A model generated the notes under the pieces. That model saw only the letters and a program-made list of their open reading frames with translations, was not told the origin of the DNA and ran no database searches. The position numbers and the translations under genes are program-made. Below, piece by piece: positions 1-6,354 of a stretch of DNA of 11,020 nt. The DNA comes from Clostridiales bacterium (GTDB taxonomy: Bacteria > Bacillota > Clostridia > Lachnospirales > Lachnospiraceae). The stretch's first letter is position 1; each line of letters begins with the position of its first letter. Location of the stretch: NCBI GenBank assembly GCA_020859965.1, contig JAJBVF010000534.1:1-11020 (forward strand), given 5' to 3'.

Positions 1-42
1 GTTCAGATAATATCCCATTTTCCGCATCTCCCCTTTTACTTA

Positions 43-73
43 GTGGTTTATGATTTACTAAACCATAAATCAC
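43..73. repeat. Imperfect inverted repeat downstream of lysR, possible weak terminator
   Basis: The arms at 43-57 and 59-73 are nearly complementary: 13 Watson-Crick pairs, one wobble and one mismatch on the plus strand, with the innermost pairs necessarily open to form a loop. On the plus strand the stem is followed by a T-rich stretch (about 74-85). On the minus strand, where lysR ends at 95, no T-run follows. It may therefore terminate a plus-strand gene lying left of the window rather than lysR. Bases 1-42 show no gene I can support. Confidence 0.35.
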
Positions 74-94
74 TTTATTGTATTTGTCAATCGA

Positions 95-961
95 TCACAC
101 CATATTCAAAAACCGCTGAATCAGCGGATTCTCATTCTCCCTGTGCCACGCAAAAGCCTTATGAAATCTCAGCTTCTCATCCGAGATTTTCACAATGCGA
201 ATATCTTTATCCAACCCATAATAATTATAGGGACCGACAATGTAAATACCCTTATGGTCAATAATCGCATACGGCACGGTATCCGTATGCGGGGTCATAG
301 ATGTATCTTTCGGATGAAATCCGGCGTCTTCCAGCCCTTCCAGAATGGATGCACTCAGATACAGGTCGTCATCCAGCAGAAGCAGTGTTTCCTGAGAGAG
401 TTCTTCCAGGGTCACAGAATCCTTTTGGGCCAGTGGATGATCCGCCGGAAGCATGGCCACTCCGCCAGTAATCTCAAAGTCCTGAAAGAGCAGCCCCTTT
501 TCCGCACCGTATCTGGTCCGCGGCAGAATACCCAGATCAATCCGCTGTTCCATCAATGCTGCATAGACGTCCTTCGGCTGCCAGGAGTAGGTAACAAGCC
601 GGGCATTGGGATATTCCTTCCAAAACCGCATGGTAACGTCTTTGAGATCCTCGTGTACCGTATAATACAGAGTCCCGAGCCGCAGCGTTCCCTTAATTCC
701 GGCCTTTTTCCGTTCAAAATCCGTACACAATCCATCATAGAGGTTCAGAATCTTCTGAAAAGTTCTGCAGGCTTCCAGTCCCTCTTCTGTAAATTCCAAT
801 CTATGTGTATCCCGCCGCAGCAAAGAGACACCCAGCTCTTTTTCCATCGCCGCAATATGCCGGCTCAGAGACGGCTGTGTCAGAAACAGTTTTTCCGCTG
901 TCTGCGAGAAGCTGCCGTAATTTTGCAGAGCCAGAAGCTCTTTCATCATATCCAGTTTCAA
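95..961 (-). CDS. LysR-family transcriptional regulator
   Basis: A 288-residue LysR-type regulator, normal length for the family. The N-terminus carries the winged helix-turn-helix (roughly residues 10-65), with the typical pattern GSFSQTAEKLFLTQPSLSRHI followed by an ELG...LL.R wing. The rest is the periplasmic-binding-like effector domain (about 85-288), with the usual IDLGIL motif. The start chosen is TTG at 961-959, because AAAGGA (minus strand, 974-969) lies 7 nt upstream and the product then begins MKLDMMKELLAL, as LysR proteins usually do. An upstream TTG at 985 would add eight residues but lacks a comparable ribosome site. The gene is divergent from a folate-dependent methyltransferase gene, so it probably controls that gene and itself in response to a small molecule, perhaps an aromatic compound. 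The effector cannot be read from the sequence. Confidence 0.93.
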   Translation of the reverse strand: MKLDMMKELLALQNYGSFSQTAEKLFLTQPSLSRHIAAMEKELGVSLLRRDTHRLEFTEEGLEACRTFQKILNLYDGLCTDFERKKAGIKGTLRLGTLYYTVHEDLKDVTMRFWKEYPNARLVTYSWQPKDVYAALMEQRIDLGILPRTRYGAEKGLLFQDFEITGGVAMLPADHPLAQKDSVTLEELSQETLLLLDDDLYLSASILEGLEDAGFHPKDTSMTPHTDTVPYAIIDHKGIYIVGPYNYYGLDKDIRIVKISDEKLRFHKAFAWHRENENPLIQRFLNMV

Positions 962-999
962 AATACATCCTTTCCTGTTATACAAATAATGAATAACAA

Positions 1000-1014
1000 T
1001 AACAGTTATAGCAT
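1000..1014 (-). promoter_or_regulatory. Probable lysR promoter (extended -10) overlapping an 11-bp palindrome
   Basis: On the minus strand TGCTATAAC (1014-1006) is an extended -10 element (TGN followed by TATAAC), about 45 nt upstream of the lysR TTG start. No good -35 is seen. The palindrome ATAAC-A-GTTAT (1000-1010) overlaps it, and an extra ATAAC half-site lies at 994-998. Overlap of a dyad with the regulator's own promoter fits classical LysR autorepression with divergent activation, but the exact T-N11-A LysR box is not obvious. The operator role is inference. Confidence 0.4.
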
Positions 1015-1104
1015 TTCCAATTTTTTTGTGGATATTGTAACATAGGAATCAGGAAATGTACAGAAATTCCGGCATTTCTAATAAAATAAGGAGATGATAA
1101 GTAT

Positions 1105-2433
1105 ATGACTAAAGAGGTATCCAGAGTCGTACCGTATTCAATGGGAATTAAGTACGTGGATCTTCCTACCTTTCCGGATCTGTTTCGCTGGGAAGAGGAT
1201 AACTGGCAGGATGAAAGTATGTCCTGGAAAGAGAGCTGCTATGTTCACTCAGGTATCAGCGGAAATGTCTTCCGTCTGACCGGTCCCGACGCACAGGCAT
1301 TGCTGTCCTATATGGCCATCAACAATGTGTATAAATGGAAAATCGGATTTTCCAAGCATCTGGTGTTCCTGGATGAGGAGGGGTATATCCGCAACCACAA
1401 GCTCACGATCCGGGATAGCGAAGACAGCTTCCGCATTTTCGGTACCAATAGCCCTGTTTTTATCCAGAAAACGATCGAGGAAAGACATTTTGACGTAAAG
1501 ATGGAAACGATTGAAATGTGCATCTACCAGATTTCCGGCCCCCTGTCTCTGACGGTGATTGAAAAGGTGACCGGTCAGGATCAGCGCGATCTGAAATTTC
1601 TTCAGACCAAACCCATCACGATCCCCGGCATCCCGGCAAAGCTGGAGCTGGCAAGAATCGGCATGAGCGGAACATTGGCTTACGAGATTCGCGGCGCTAT
1701 GGATGATGGTATCGAAGTATATAACAAAATCTATGAAGCCGGAAAACCTTATGGTATGCAGCGCCTTGGCTGGAGAACCTATACAGTAAACCACACAGAG
1801 GGCGGTTTTCCTCAGGGAGGATGCTCTTTCTTCGTTTCCTTCATGCTGGATCGCAGCTTTATCAACGAGCAGGATGAACTGGATCCCAATTATGCAAAAG
1901 CGATGGGATTCAAAGGCAGCATTGATCCGTCTGATTATGCAGCCCGGCTCCGCACTCCCGGTCAGGTAAACTGGCTCTGGATGGCTAACTTTGACCATGA
2001 TTTCATCGGCAAAGAGGCACTTCTGAAAGAAAAAGAAAATCCAAAACAGAAGCTGGTCACCCTGGTTTGGAATAAAGAGGATATTCAGGATGTATTTATG
2101 TCTCTTTTTGAGCAGGGAGAGCCGTACAAATTCATGGAATTCCCGAATCTGGGCGGTTACAACACCGGCGGACATACCGATGCCGTAATCGACAAAGACG
2201 GCAAACGCATTGGCCTTGCCAGCGTCGGACATTACAGCTACTATTACAGAGAAATCATCTCTGAGACGGTTCTGGACATCGACCAGGCGGAAATTGGCAA
2301 CGAAGTCACCGTTCTCTGGGGCGACTATGGGAAACGCATCAAGCCGATCCGTGCCAGAGTCGAGCGCTATCCTTATCTCCAGATGCCCTCAAATAAGAAT
2401 TATGACCTGGATACGGTTCCGAAAGGATATTGA
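1105..2433 (+). CDS. GcvT-fold folate-dependent methyltransferase / aromatic O-demethylase-like protein
   Basis: A 442-residue protein of the aminomethyltransferase (GcvT, glycine cleavage T) superfamily. Its length and motifs fit the branch containing vanillate, syringate and 3-O-methylgallate O-demethylases (LigM/DesA), which move a methyl group onto tetrahydrofolate. Seen: a folate-binding GcvT core (about residues 40-320) with ISGP, GMSGTLAYEIRG and LGWRTYTVNHTEGGFPQ segments, the FDHDFIGKEAL motif near residue 300 that marks the core-to-barrel transition in this family, and a C-terminal barrel (about 325-430) with GHYSYYYREIIS and the VLWGDYGKRIKPIRARV segment. AAGGAG at 1088-1093 lies 11 nt before the ATG. 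The gene stands alone and is divergent from a LysR regulator; no corrinoid protein or glycine cleavage partner is nearby, which argues against a glycine cleavage role. Family membership is secure; the substrate (methoxylated aromatic or another methyl donor) is inferred. Confidence 0.8.
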   Translation: MTKEVSRVVPYSMGIKYVDLPTFPDLFRWEEDNWQDESMSWKESCYVHSGISGNVFRLTGPDAQALLSYMAINNVYKWKIGFSKHLVFLDEEGYIRNHKLTIRDSEDSFRIFGTNSPVFIQKTIEERHFDVKMETIEMCIYQISGPLSLTVIEKVTGQDQRDLKFLQTKPITIPGIPAKLELARIGMSGTLAYEIRGAMDDGIEVYNKIYEAGKPYGMQRLGWRTYTVNHTEGGFPQGGCSFFVSFMLDRSFINEQDELDPNYAKAMGFKGSIDPSDYAARLRTPGQVNWLWMANFDHDFIGKEALLKEKENPKQKLVTLVWNKEDIQDVFMSLFEQGEPYKFMEFPNLGGYNTGGHTDAVIDKDGKRIGLASVGHYSYYYREIISETVLDIDQAEIGNEVTVLWGDYGKRIKPIRARVERYPYLQMPSNKNYDLDTVPKGY

Positions 2434-2458
2434 CAAATCCTTTGTCAACAATTAAAAT
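2430..2458 (+). promoter_or_regulatory. Sigma-A-type promoter of the thi operon
   Basis: TTGACA (2430-2435), a 17-nt spacer and TAAAAT (2453-2458) form a near-consensus housekeeping promoter. The -35 box overlaps the TGA stop (2431-2433) of the preceding gene. The predicted start of transcription is near 2465, only about 10 nt before the riboswitch/terminator stem. The perfect 8-bp inverted repeat TTGACAAA-TCC-TTTGTCAA (2430-2448) includes the -35 box. Confidence 0.7.
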
Positions 2459-2464
2459 AGCGAA

Positions 2465-2530
2465 AGAGTGTGACGCCACACGAAGGGGTACACCACCACG
2501 GGTGTAGTTCTTCGTGTGGCTTTTTCTTTT
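2465..2530 (+). promoter_or_regulatory. Candidate HMP-PP riboswitch (thiS motif), terminator-embedded aptamer
   Basis: The leader directly upstream of thiS is a compact hairpin that begins about 10 nt after the predicted transcript start. Outer stem: 2475-2485 with 2510-2520 (11 perfect pairs). Then an asymmetric-looking internal loop of G2486-G2488 against G2507-T2509. Inner stem: TACACC 2489-2494 with GGTGTA 2501-2506, closed by a 6-nt loop. A T-rich tract follows at 2521-2530. A competing small stem, GTGTG 2468-2472 with CACAC 2477-2481, would break the outer stem. Known riboswitches of the thiS-motif class sense HMP-PP, lie upstream of thiS in Firmicutes and have the aptamer embedded in an intrinsic terminator; ligand binding turns genes on. 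Context and architecture match. I cannot check the conserved aptamer nucleotides, so the class assignment is strong inference. Confidence 0.72.
2475..2530 (+). terminator. Intrinsic terminator forming part of the thiS leader
   Basis: A GC-rich stem of about 17-19 pairs interrupted by a small internal loop is followed immediately by TTTTTCTTTT (2521-2530). It ends 28 nt before thiS. It would stop transcripts from the operon promoter unless relieved, and it is also the only good terminator after the upstream methyltransferase gene. Confidence 0.88.
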
Positions 2531-2536
2531 GCACAC

Positions 2537-2551
2537 AGGAGGAAAAGGAGG
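2537..2551 (+). promoter_or_regulatory. Tandem ribosome binding sites of thiS
   Basis: Two AGGAGG sequences occur in a row, at 2537-2542 and 2546-2551. The second sits 7 nt from the ATG at 2559, which decides that start; the first sits 10 nt from a less likely ATG at 2553. Confidence 0.7.
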
Positions 2552-2558
2552 AATGCAT

Positions 2559-2753
2559 ATGGTGAAAATCAACGGAACCCCGGAAAACGCCGCCGGATTA
2601 TCTGTCCTGGAATATCTGGAGCGTGAAGGCTATGTACTCGACCGGCTGGTGGTCGAATGCAACGAGCAGATCGTACCCAAAAGCGATTACGCACAGCGGC
2701 TGCTCGCGGACGGCGATGTGGTCGAGATTGTAAGCTTCGTGGGAGGCGGCTGA
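2559..2753 (+). CDS. thiS: ThiS, sulfur carrier protein for thiazole synthesis
   Basis: A 64-residue ubiquitin-like sulfur carrier, exactly the usual ThiS size. It begins MVKINGTP, contains the beta-grasp segments LVVECNEQIV and DGDVVEIVSFVGGG, and ends in the essential Gly-Gly tail (VGGG). ThiF adenylates this C-terminus, which then carries the thiocarboxylate sulfur that ThiG places in the thiazole ring. The start is ATG 2559, set by AGGAGG 7 nt upstream; the ATG at 2553 would add two residues. It is the first gene of the operon, just after the riboswitch-like terminator, and its stop is 1 nt from the thiF start, so the two are probably translationally coupled. Confidence 0.95.
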   Translation: MVKINGTPENAAGLSVLEYLEREGYVLDRLVVECNEQIVPKSDYAQRLLADGDVVEIVSFVGGG

Positions 2754-2754
2754 G

Positions 2755-3498
2755 ATGGGGGTGGACAGAGAAAGTGCACGTACAATACAGAATTCCCCTG
2801 ACAGAGAAAGCACAAGGGGATTGCAGGATTTCCCAGAAAGAGAAAATTCAAAGCCGATGCAGGATTTCCCGGACCGGGAAACCATCCGGGCCGCGCTGGA
2901 ACTGCGGCACACGAAGCCGGTGCAGAATAAGATCTGCGCAGCGCGTGTAGCCGTCTGCGGACTCGGAGGCCTTGGCTCGAACATTGCCATTGCGCTGGCG
3001 CGCTGTGGGATCGGCGGTCTGCATCTGATTGATTTCGACCGTGTTGACCTGACAAATCTGAACCGGCAGCAGTATCCCATTTCTGCTCTCGGCCGTCCGA
3101 AGCCGGAGGCGCTTCGCGATGAACTGCTTCGCTTTCATCCTTATCTGGACATCCAAACCAGCTTTGTAAAGCTTACGGTGGAAAACATTCCGGAGCTTTT
3201 GAAGGATGAACTTTTTATCTGCGAAGCGTTTGACCGCCCGGAACAGAAAGCAATGCTGACCAACTGCGTGCTGACCTGCTTTCCAGAAAAATACCTGGTC
3301 GGCGCTTCCGGCATGGCCGGGTTCGGAGAGAGTAACAGCATCCGCACGCGAAAAATCCTGCCCCACTATTATCTGTGTGGCGATGAGGTGAGTGAGAGTG
3401 CGGAAAATGGCGGACTGATGGCGCCGCGGGTCATGCTCTGTGCCGCGCATCAGGCAAATAAAATCCTTGAACTGATTATCGAGGGAAGCGGTACATAA
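2755..3498 (+). CDS. thiF: ThiF, ThiS adenylyltransferase (clostridial family 2) with repeated N-terminus
   Basis: An E1-like enzyme that activates the ThiS C-terminus with ATP. Seen: nucleotide-binding loop GLGGLGS at residues 69-75, IDFDRVD near 92-98, NLNRQQY at 101-107, EAFDRPEQKAML in the middle, and a tail with YYLCGD, APRVM and CAAHQAN. These match the short clostridial ThiF family, normally about 200 residues. This protein has 247 because of an N-terminal extension of three extra copies of a 12-residue unit (residues 4-15, 16-27, 28-39), each starting D/E-R-E; a fourth, diverged copy (40-51) is the normal family start, ending at ALELRH. The ATG at 2755 has GGGAGG (2741-2746) 8 nt upstream, so the extension is very probably translated. 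An internal ATG at 2854 lacks a clear ribosome site. Confidence 0.93.
   Translation: MGVDRESARTIQNSPDRESTRGLQDFPERENSKPMQDFPDRETIRAALELRHTKPVQNKICAARVAVCGLGGLGSNIAIALARCGIGGLHLIDFDRVDLTNLNRQQYPISALGRPKPEALRDELLRFHPYLDIQTSFVKLTVENIPELLKDELFICEAFDRPEQKAMLTNCVLTCFPEKYLVGASGMAGFGESNSIRTRKILPHYYLCGDEVSESAENGGLMAPRVMLCAAHQANKILELIIEGSGT
2764..2907 (+). repeat. 36-bp in-frame tandem repeat at the 5' end of thiF
   Basis: Four successive 36-bp units (2764-2799, 2800-2835, 2836-2871, 2872-2907) encode a 12-residue period. Units 1-3 share GA(C/A)AGAGAAA at their start, and units 2-3 share GCAGGATTTCCC near their end. Unit 4 encodes the conserved ThiF start and is the most diverged. The pattern suggests duplication of the gene's own 5' end. 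Confidence 0.8.
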
Positions 3499-3643
3499 GG
3501 CGGCAAAATACGCCGTCCAAGAACCGGCGGCTCACGAGTACCCAGCTTATGAAGCCGTTTATACTCACTTGGCATCCATAACCGTACAGGTGGAAAATTC
3601 CTGAACAAATCACAATGCAAAGAAAAGAAGAAGGAGAAAAAAT
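3499..3643 (+). other. 145-nt thiF-thiG spacer with small hairpins
   Basis: This gap is long for an otherwise tightly packed operon. It can form GGCG 3499-3502 with CGCC 3511-3514. A two-part stem also fits: GAGTA 3536-3540 with TACTC 3562-3566, enclosing GCTT 3545-3548 with AAGC 3552-3555. No T-tract follows, so it is not an intrinsic terminator; no promoter or credible gene is seen. It could be a processing or stability element. The 3' end carries a good ribosome site for thiG. Confidence 0.35.
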
Positions 3644-4414
3644 ATGAGCAAAGACACATTTACACTGGGCGGAAAGGAATTTTCCTCCCGCTTCATCCTT
3701 GGTTCCGGAAAATATTCACTGAATCTGATCAAGGCGGCTGTCGAAAATGCGGGCGCTGAGATTATCACTCTGGCGGTTCGCCGGACAAATACAAAACAAA
3801 ATGAAAGCATCCTCGACTACATCCCGGAAAATGTGACACTGCTTCCAAACACCTCCGGTGCGCGTGATGCGAATGAGGCGGTACGGATCGCCCGCATGGC
3901 CCGGGAACTCGGCTGCGGCAATTTTATCAAAATCGAGATCATGCGGGACAGCAAATATCTTCTGCCGGATAATGCCGAGACGGTCAGGGCGACGGAAATT
4001 CTGGCAAAGGAAGGCTTTGTCGTACTCCCCTATATGTTCCCGGACCTCTATGCGGCGCGTGCGCTCGTAAATGCAGGGGCTGCCGCAGTCATGCCGCTCG
4101 CTTCCCCCATTGGCTCCAACAAAGGTCTGGCTGCAAGAGATTTTATCCAGATTCTGATCGATGAAATTGATCTGCCGGTTATCGTGGACGCTGGGATCGG
4201 CCGCCCATCGCAGGCATGTGAGGCGATGGAAATGGGTGCCACAGCGATTATGGCAAATACGGCGATCGCCACGGCTGGCGATATTCCGGCTATGGCCGGC
4301 GCATTCAAGCAGGCGATTGAAGCAGGAAGAGCCGCATATCTGTCCGGTCTTGGCCGTGTACTGGAAAGAGGCGCGTCGGCCTCCGATCCGCTGACCGGCT
4401 TCCTGCGGGATTGA
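3644..4414 (+). CDS. thiG: ThiG, thiazole synthase
   Basis: A (beta/alpha)8-barrel enzyme of 256 residues (normal length) that builds the thiazole phosphate ring from 1-deoxyxylulose 5-phosphate, dehydroglycine made by ThiH, and ThiS-thiocarboxylate sulfur. Seen: FILGSGKY near residue 20, ITLAVRR at 41-47, LLPNTSGARDANEAVRIARM, the Schiff-base lysine K96 in NFIKIEI, VLPYM, MPLASPIGS, the phosphate-binding VDAGIGRPSQA segment, and NTAIATA. The start ATG follows AAGAAGGAG with suitable spacing. It is third in the operon after a 145-nt spacer, and its stop is 12 nt before the preferred thiH start. Confidence 0.97.
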   Translation: MSKDTFTLGGKEFSSRFILGSGKYSLNLIKAAVENAGAEIITLAVRRTNTKQNESILDYIPENVTLLPNTSGARDANEAVRIARMARELGCGNFIKIEIMRDSKYLLPDNAETVRATEILAKEGFVVLPYMFPDLYAARALVNAGAAAVMPLASPIGSNKGLAARDFIQILIDEIDLPVIVDAGIGRPSQACEAMEMGATAIMANTAIATAGDIPAMAGAFKQAIEAGRAAYLSGLGRVLERGASASDPLTGFLRD

Positions 4415-4426
4415 GAGGTGACAAAT

Positions 4427-5692
4427 ATGGCGGAAAATCAATTGGAAAATCAGTTTTTTGTAGACTCTGATAAGCTCTCGGAAAAAGCGCTTGCCAAAAA
4501 GCATCGTCTGGAACAGGATCCTTCCAGCCGGACGAATCACATGGAATACATGGAAGGAATGGAGCGCATCCGCTCCGACATCATGGAGCGTGTGCTTGGT
4601 CAGATGGAGAGCTACGATTATGGCTCTTACACGGACGCCGATGTGCGGCGCGCGCTGGTGCATGAGACCTGCAGCGTGGAGGATTTCAAGGCGCTGCTCT
4701 CCCCCGCTGCCGCCCCGTATCTGGAAGAGATGGCGGAAAAGGCAAAGATCGAGACCAGCAAGCATTTCGGCAATACCGTCTATCTGTTCACACCGCTCTA
4801 CATTGCCAATTACTGCGAGAATTACTGTGTTTACTGCGGCTTCAACTGCTACAATGATATCGTCCGCAAAAAACTGAACAGCGGCGAAATCGAACACGAG
4901 ATGAAGGTCATCGCGGATTCCGGTATTGAAGAAATCCTGATCCTGACCGGTGAAAGCCGCGGCATGAGCAGTGTCGAATATATCGGTGAGGCCTGCAGGC
5001 TCGCCGCAAACTATTTCCGGAACGTAGGGCTGGAAATCTATCCGGTAAACACCGACGAATACCGTTATCTCCACGAATGCGGCGCCGACTATGTGACCGT
5101 CTTCCAGGAGACCTACAATTCAGACAAATCCGAGACCCTTCATCTGATGGGGCACAAGCGGGTCTTCCCGTATCGCTTCGAGGCTCAGGAGCGGGCCATC
5201 CTGGGCGGCATGCGCGGCGTGGGCTTTTCCGCACTCCTTGGGCTCTCAGACTTCCGGAAGGACGCGCTCGCATCAGCGCTGCACGTCTACTACCTGCAGC
5301 GGAAATACCCGCATGCGGAATACTCGCTCTCCTGCCCGCGGCTGCGTCCGATCATCAACAACGACAAGATCAATCCGCTCGATGTGCATGAGCGCGAACT
5401 CTGCCAGGTGCTGTGTGCATACCGGATCTTCCTGCCTTTCGTGGGAATCACCGTGTCCTCCCGCGAATCGGAATCCTTTCGCAACGGCATCGTAAAGCTG
5501 GCCGCGACCAAAATATCTGCCGGCGTCTCCACCGGCATCGGAGATCATGAGAGTAAATACGAAGGAAAGGAAAGCACCGATGCGGGCGACGAACAGTTCG
5601 AAATTTCCGATGGCAGAAGCTTCGGGCAAATGTATGCGGACATGTCCGGCGAGGGACTGCAGCCGGTGCTGAACGATTATGTCTATGTGTAA
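4427..5692 (+). CDS. thiH: ThiH, 2-iminoacetate synthase (radical SAM tyrosine lyase)
   Basis: An anaerobic radical SAM enzyme that splits tyrosine to p-cresol and dehydroglycine, the glycine donor for ThiG. With the ATG at 4427 it is 421 residues. The [4Fe-4S] motif CX3CX2C is at C130, C134 and C137 (NYCENYCVYCGF). The end, EQFEISDGRSF...GLQPVLNDY, closely matches the ThiH C-terminus. There is no second CX2C cluster motif at the C-terminus, which excludes the relative HydG. The start is chosen because GAGGTG (4415-4420) lies 6 nt before ATG 4427; the GTG at 4418 overlaps that ribosome site and is unlikely. Use of ThiH rather than the oxygen-dependent ThiO fits an anaerobe. It overlaps the next gene by 14 nt. 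Confidence 0.96.
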   Translation: MAENQLENQFFVDSDKLSEKALAKKHRLEQDPSSRTNHMEYMEGMERIRSDIMERVLGQMESYDYGSYTDADVRRALVHETCSVEDFKALLSPAAAPYLEEMAEKAKIETSKHFGNTVYLFTPLYIANYCENYCVYCGFNCYNDIVRKKLNSGEIEHEMKVIADSGIEEILILTGESRGMSSVEYIGEACRLAANYFRNVGLEIYPVNTDEYRYLHECGADYVTVFQETYNSDKSETLHLMGHKRVFPYRFEAQERAILGGMRGVGFSALLGLSDFRKDALASALHVYYLQRKYPHAEYSLSCPRLRPIINNDKINPLDVHERELCQVLCAYRIFLPFVGITVSSRESESFRNGIVKLAATKISAGVSTGIGDHESKYEGKESTDAGDEQFEISDGRSFGQMYADMSGEGLQPVLNDYVYV

Positions 5693-6311
5693 ATCTGTGC
5701 CTGAGACTTTGCCCGAATCTATGTACAAATCCGGATATAAAGTCATCTGCGTGACCAGCCGGAAGCTGGCGGCGGATTTTCCCGCCCAGCTCGACCGGGT
5801 GACGCGCTCCGGGATTGACCGGGTCATTCTGCGGGAAAAGGATCTGAGTGAGACAGACTATGAACATCTGCTCGCTCAGGCGGATGCCATTTGCCGAAAA
5901 AATGGTGCGGAGCTGATCGCACACACCTATGGAAATGCTGCGCTGCGGCTTGGTATCCGCCGCCTTCACCTTCCGTTGCATATGCTGCTTGCGATGGGGG
6001 TAAGTGAAAAGCAGAAGTTTGATCTCCTCGGCGCCTCCATCCACGCACCGGAAGAAGCGATTGCCGCCGAAGCAGCAGGAGCTTCCTACGTGACTGCCGG
6101 TCATATTTTTCCTACAGACTGCAAACCCGGCCTTCCTCCGCGCGGAATTCCTTTTTTGCGCCAGACCTGCCAGGCAGTCCGGATCCCGGTCTACGCCATC
6201 GGCGGAATCACTCCACAAAATGCGGCACTCTGCATCGAAGCAGGGGCGGCGGGTATTTGTCTTATGTCCTCGCTGATGCAGGCTGATTTCCCAGGAATAA
6301 AATATTTGTAA
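5679..6311 (+). CDS. tenI: TenI/ThiE-family protein; thiamine phosphate synthase superfamily, TenI-like thiazole tautomerase favoured
   Basis: A 210-residue TIM barrel of the ThiE/TenI superfamily. ThiE joins HMP-PP to thiazole phosphate; TenI catalyses the last aromatising tautomerisation of the ThiG product. TenI-like features: the block GHIFPTDCKPGLPPRG (141-156) resembles the B. subtilis TenI sequence I remember (GHVFETDCK.GL..RG), SIHAPEEA puts H122 where TenI has its catalytic histidine, and HLP replaces the HLGQ-D of ThiE. The ThiE asparagine-aspartate pair that binds Mg and HMP-PP is replaced (LIAHTYGNA, about 79-87). IGGIT (174-178) is the shared phosphate loop. Automated pipelines would probably call it thiamine phosphate synthase. 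The ATG at 5679 overlaps thiH by 14 nt and lacks a strong ribosome site, so coupling is likely; ATG 5685 or 5721 are alternatives. Confidence 0.85.
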   Translation: MSMCKSVPETLPESMYKSGYKVICVTSRKLAADFPAQLDRVTRSGIDRVILREKDLSETDYEHLLAQADAICRKNGAELIAHTYGNAALRLGIRRLHLPLHMLLAMGVSEKQKFDLLGASIHAPEEAIAAEAAGASYVTAGHIFPTDCKPGLPPRGIPFLRQTCQAVRIPVYAIGGITPQNAALCIEAGAAGICLMSSLMQADFPGIKYL

Positions 6312-6340
6312 CATCTCTGTGGTTTTTTTATAAGATTCTA

Positions 6341-6349
6341 TGTTATACT
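6341..6349 (+). promoter_or_regulatory. Extended -10 promoter of the symporter gene
   Basis: TG-T-TATACT (6341-6349) is a good extended -10 element between tenI and the symporter gene. No convincing -35 is present 17 nt upstream. Transcription would begin near 6355-6357, giving a leader of about 100 nt. Confidence 0.5.
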
Positions 6350-6354
6350 TTCTT

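Noticed and set aside
2434..2558. TPP riboswitch upstream of thiS
   Set aside because: The conserved CTGAGA and ACCTGA...GGATAATGCCAGCG segments are absent, and the leader is too short for a TPP aptamer plus expression platform.
2764..2907. 36-bp repeats as a CRISPR array
   Set aside because: The units are contiguous without spacers, diverged, and lie in frame inside thiF.
3550..3582. 10-codon ORF in the thiF-thiG spacer as a leader peptide
   Set aside because: No ribosome site and no telling codon run, and its ATG sits in the loop of a hairpin.
3716..5074. Long minus-strand ORF opposite thiG and thiH
   Set aside because: It is antisense to two certain genes, has no family-like sequence and arises from the GC-biased codon use of the real genes. 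The same applies to the antisense ORFs at 143-1045, 1249-2232 and 5448-6560.
4418..5692. thiH gene as HydG (hydrogenase maturation)
   Set aside because: There is no C-terminal second cluster motif, the C-terminus matches ThiH, and the gene lies in a thi operon.
6312..6330. Intrinsic terminator after tenI
   Set aside because: A T-run is present at about 6323-6329, but no stable stem precedes it.
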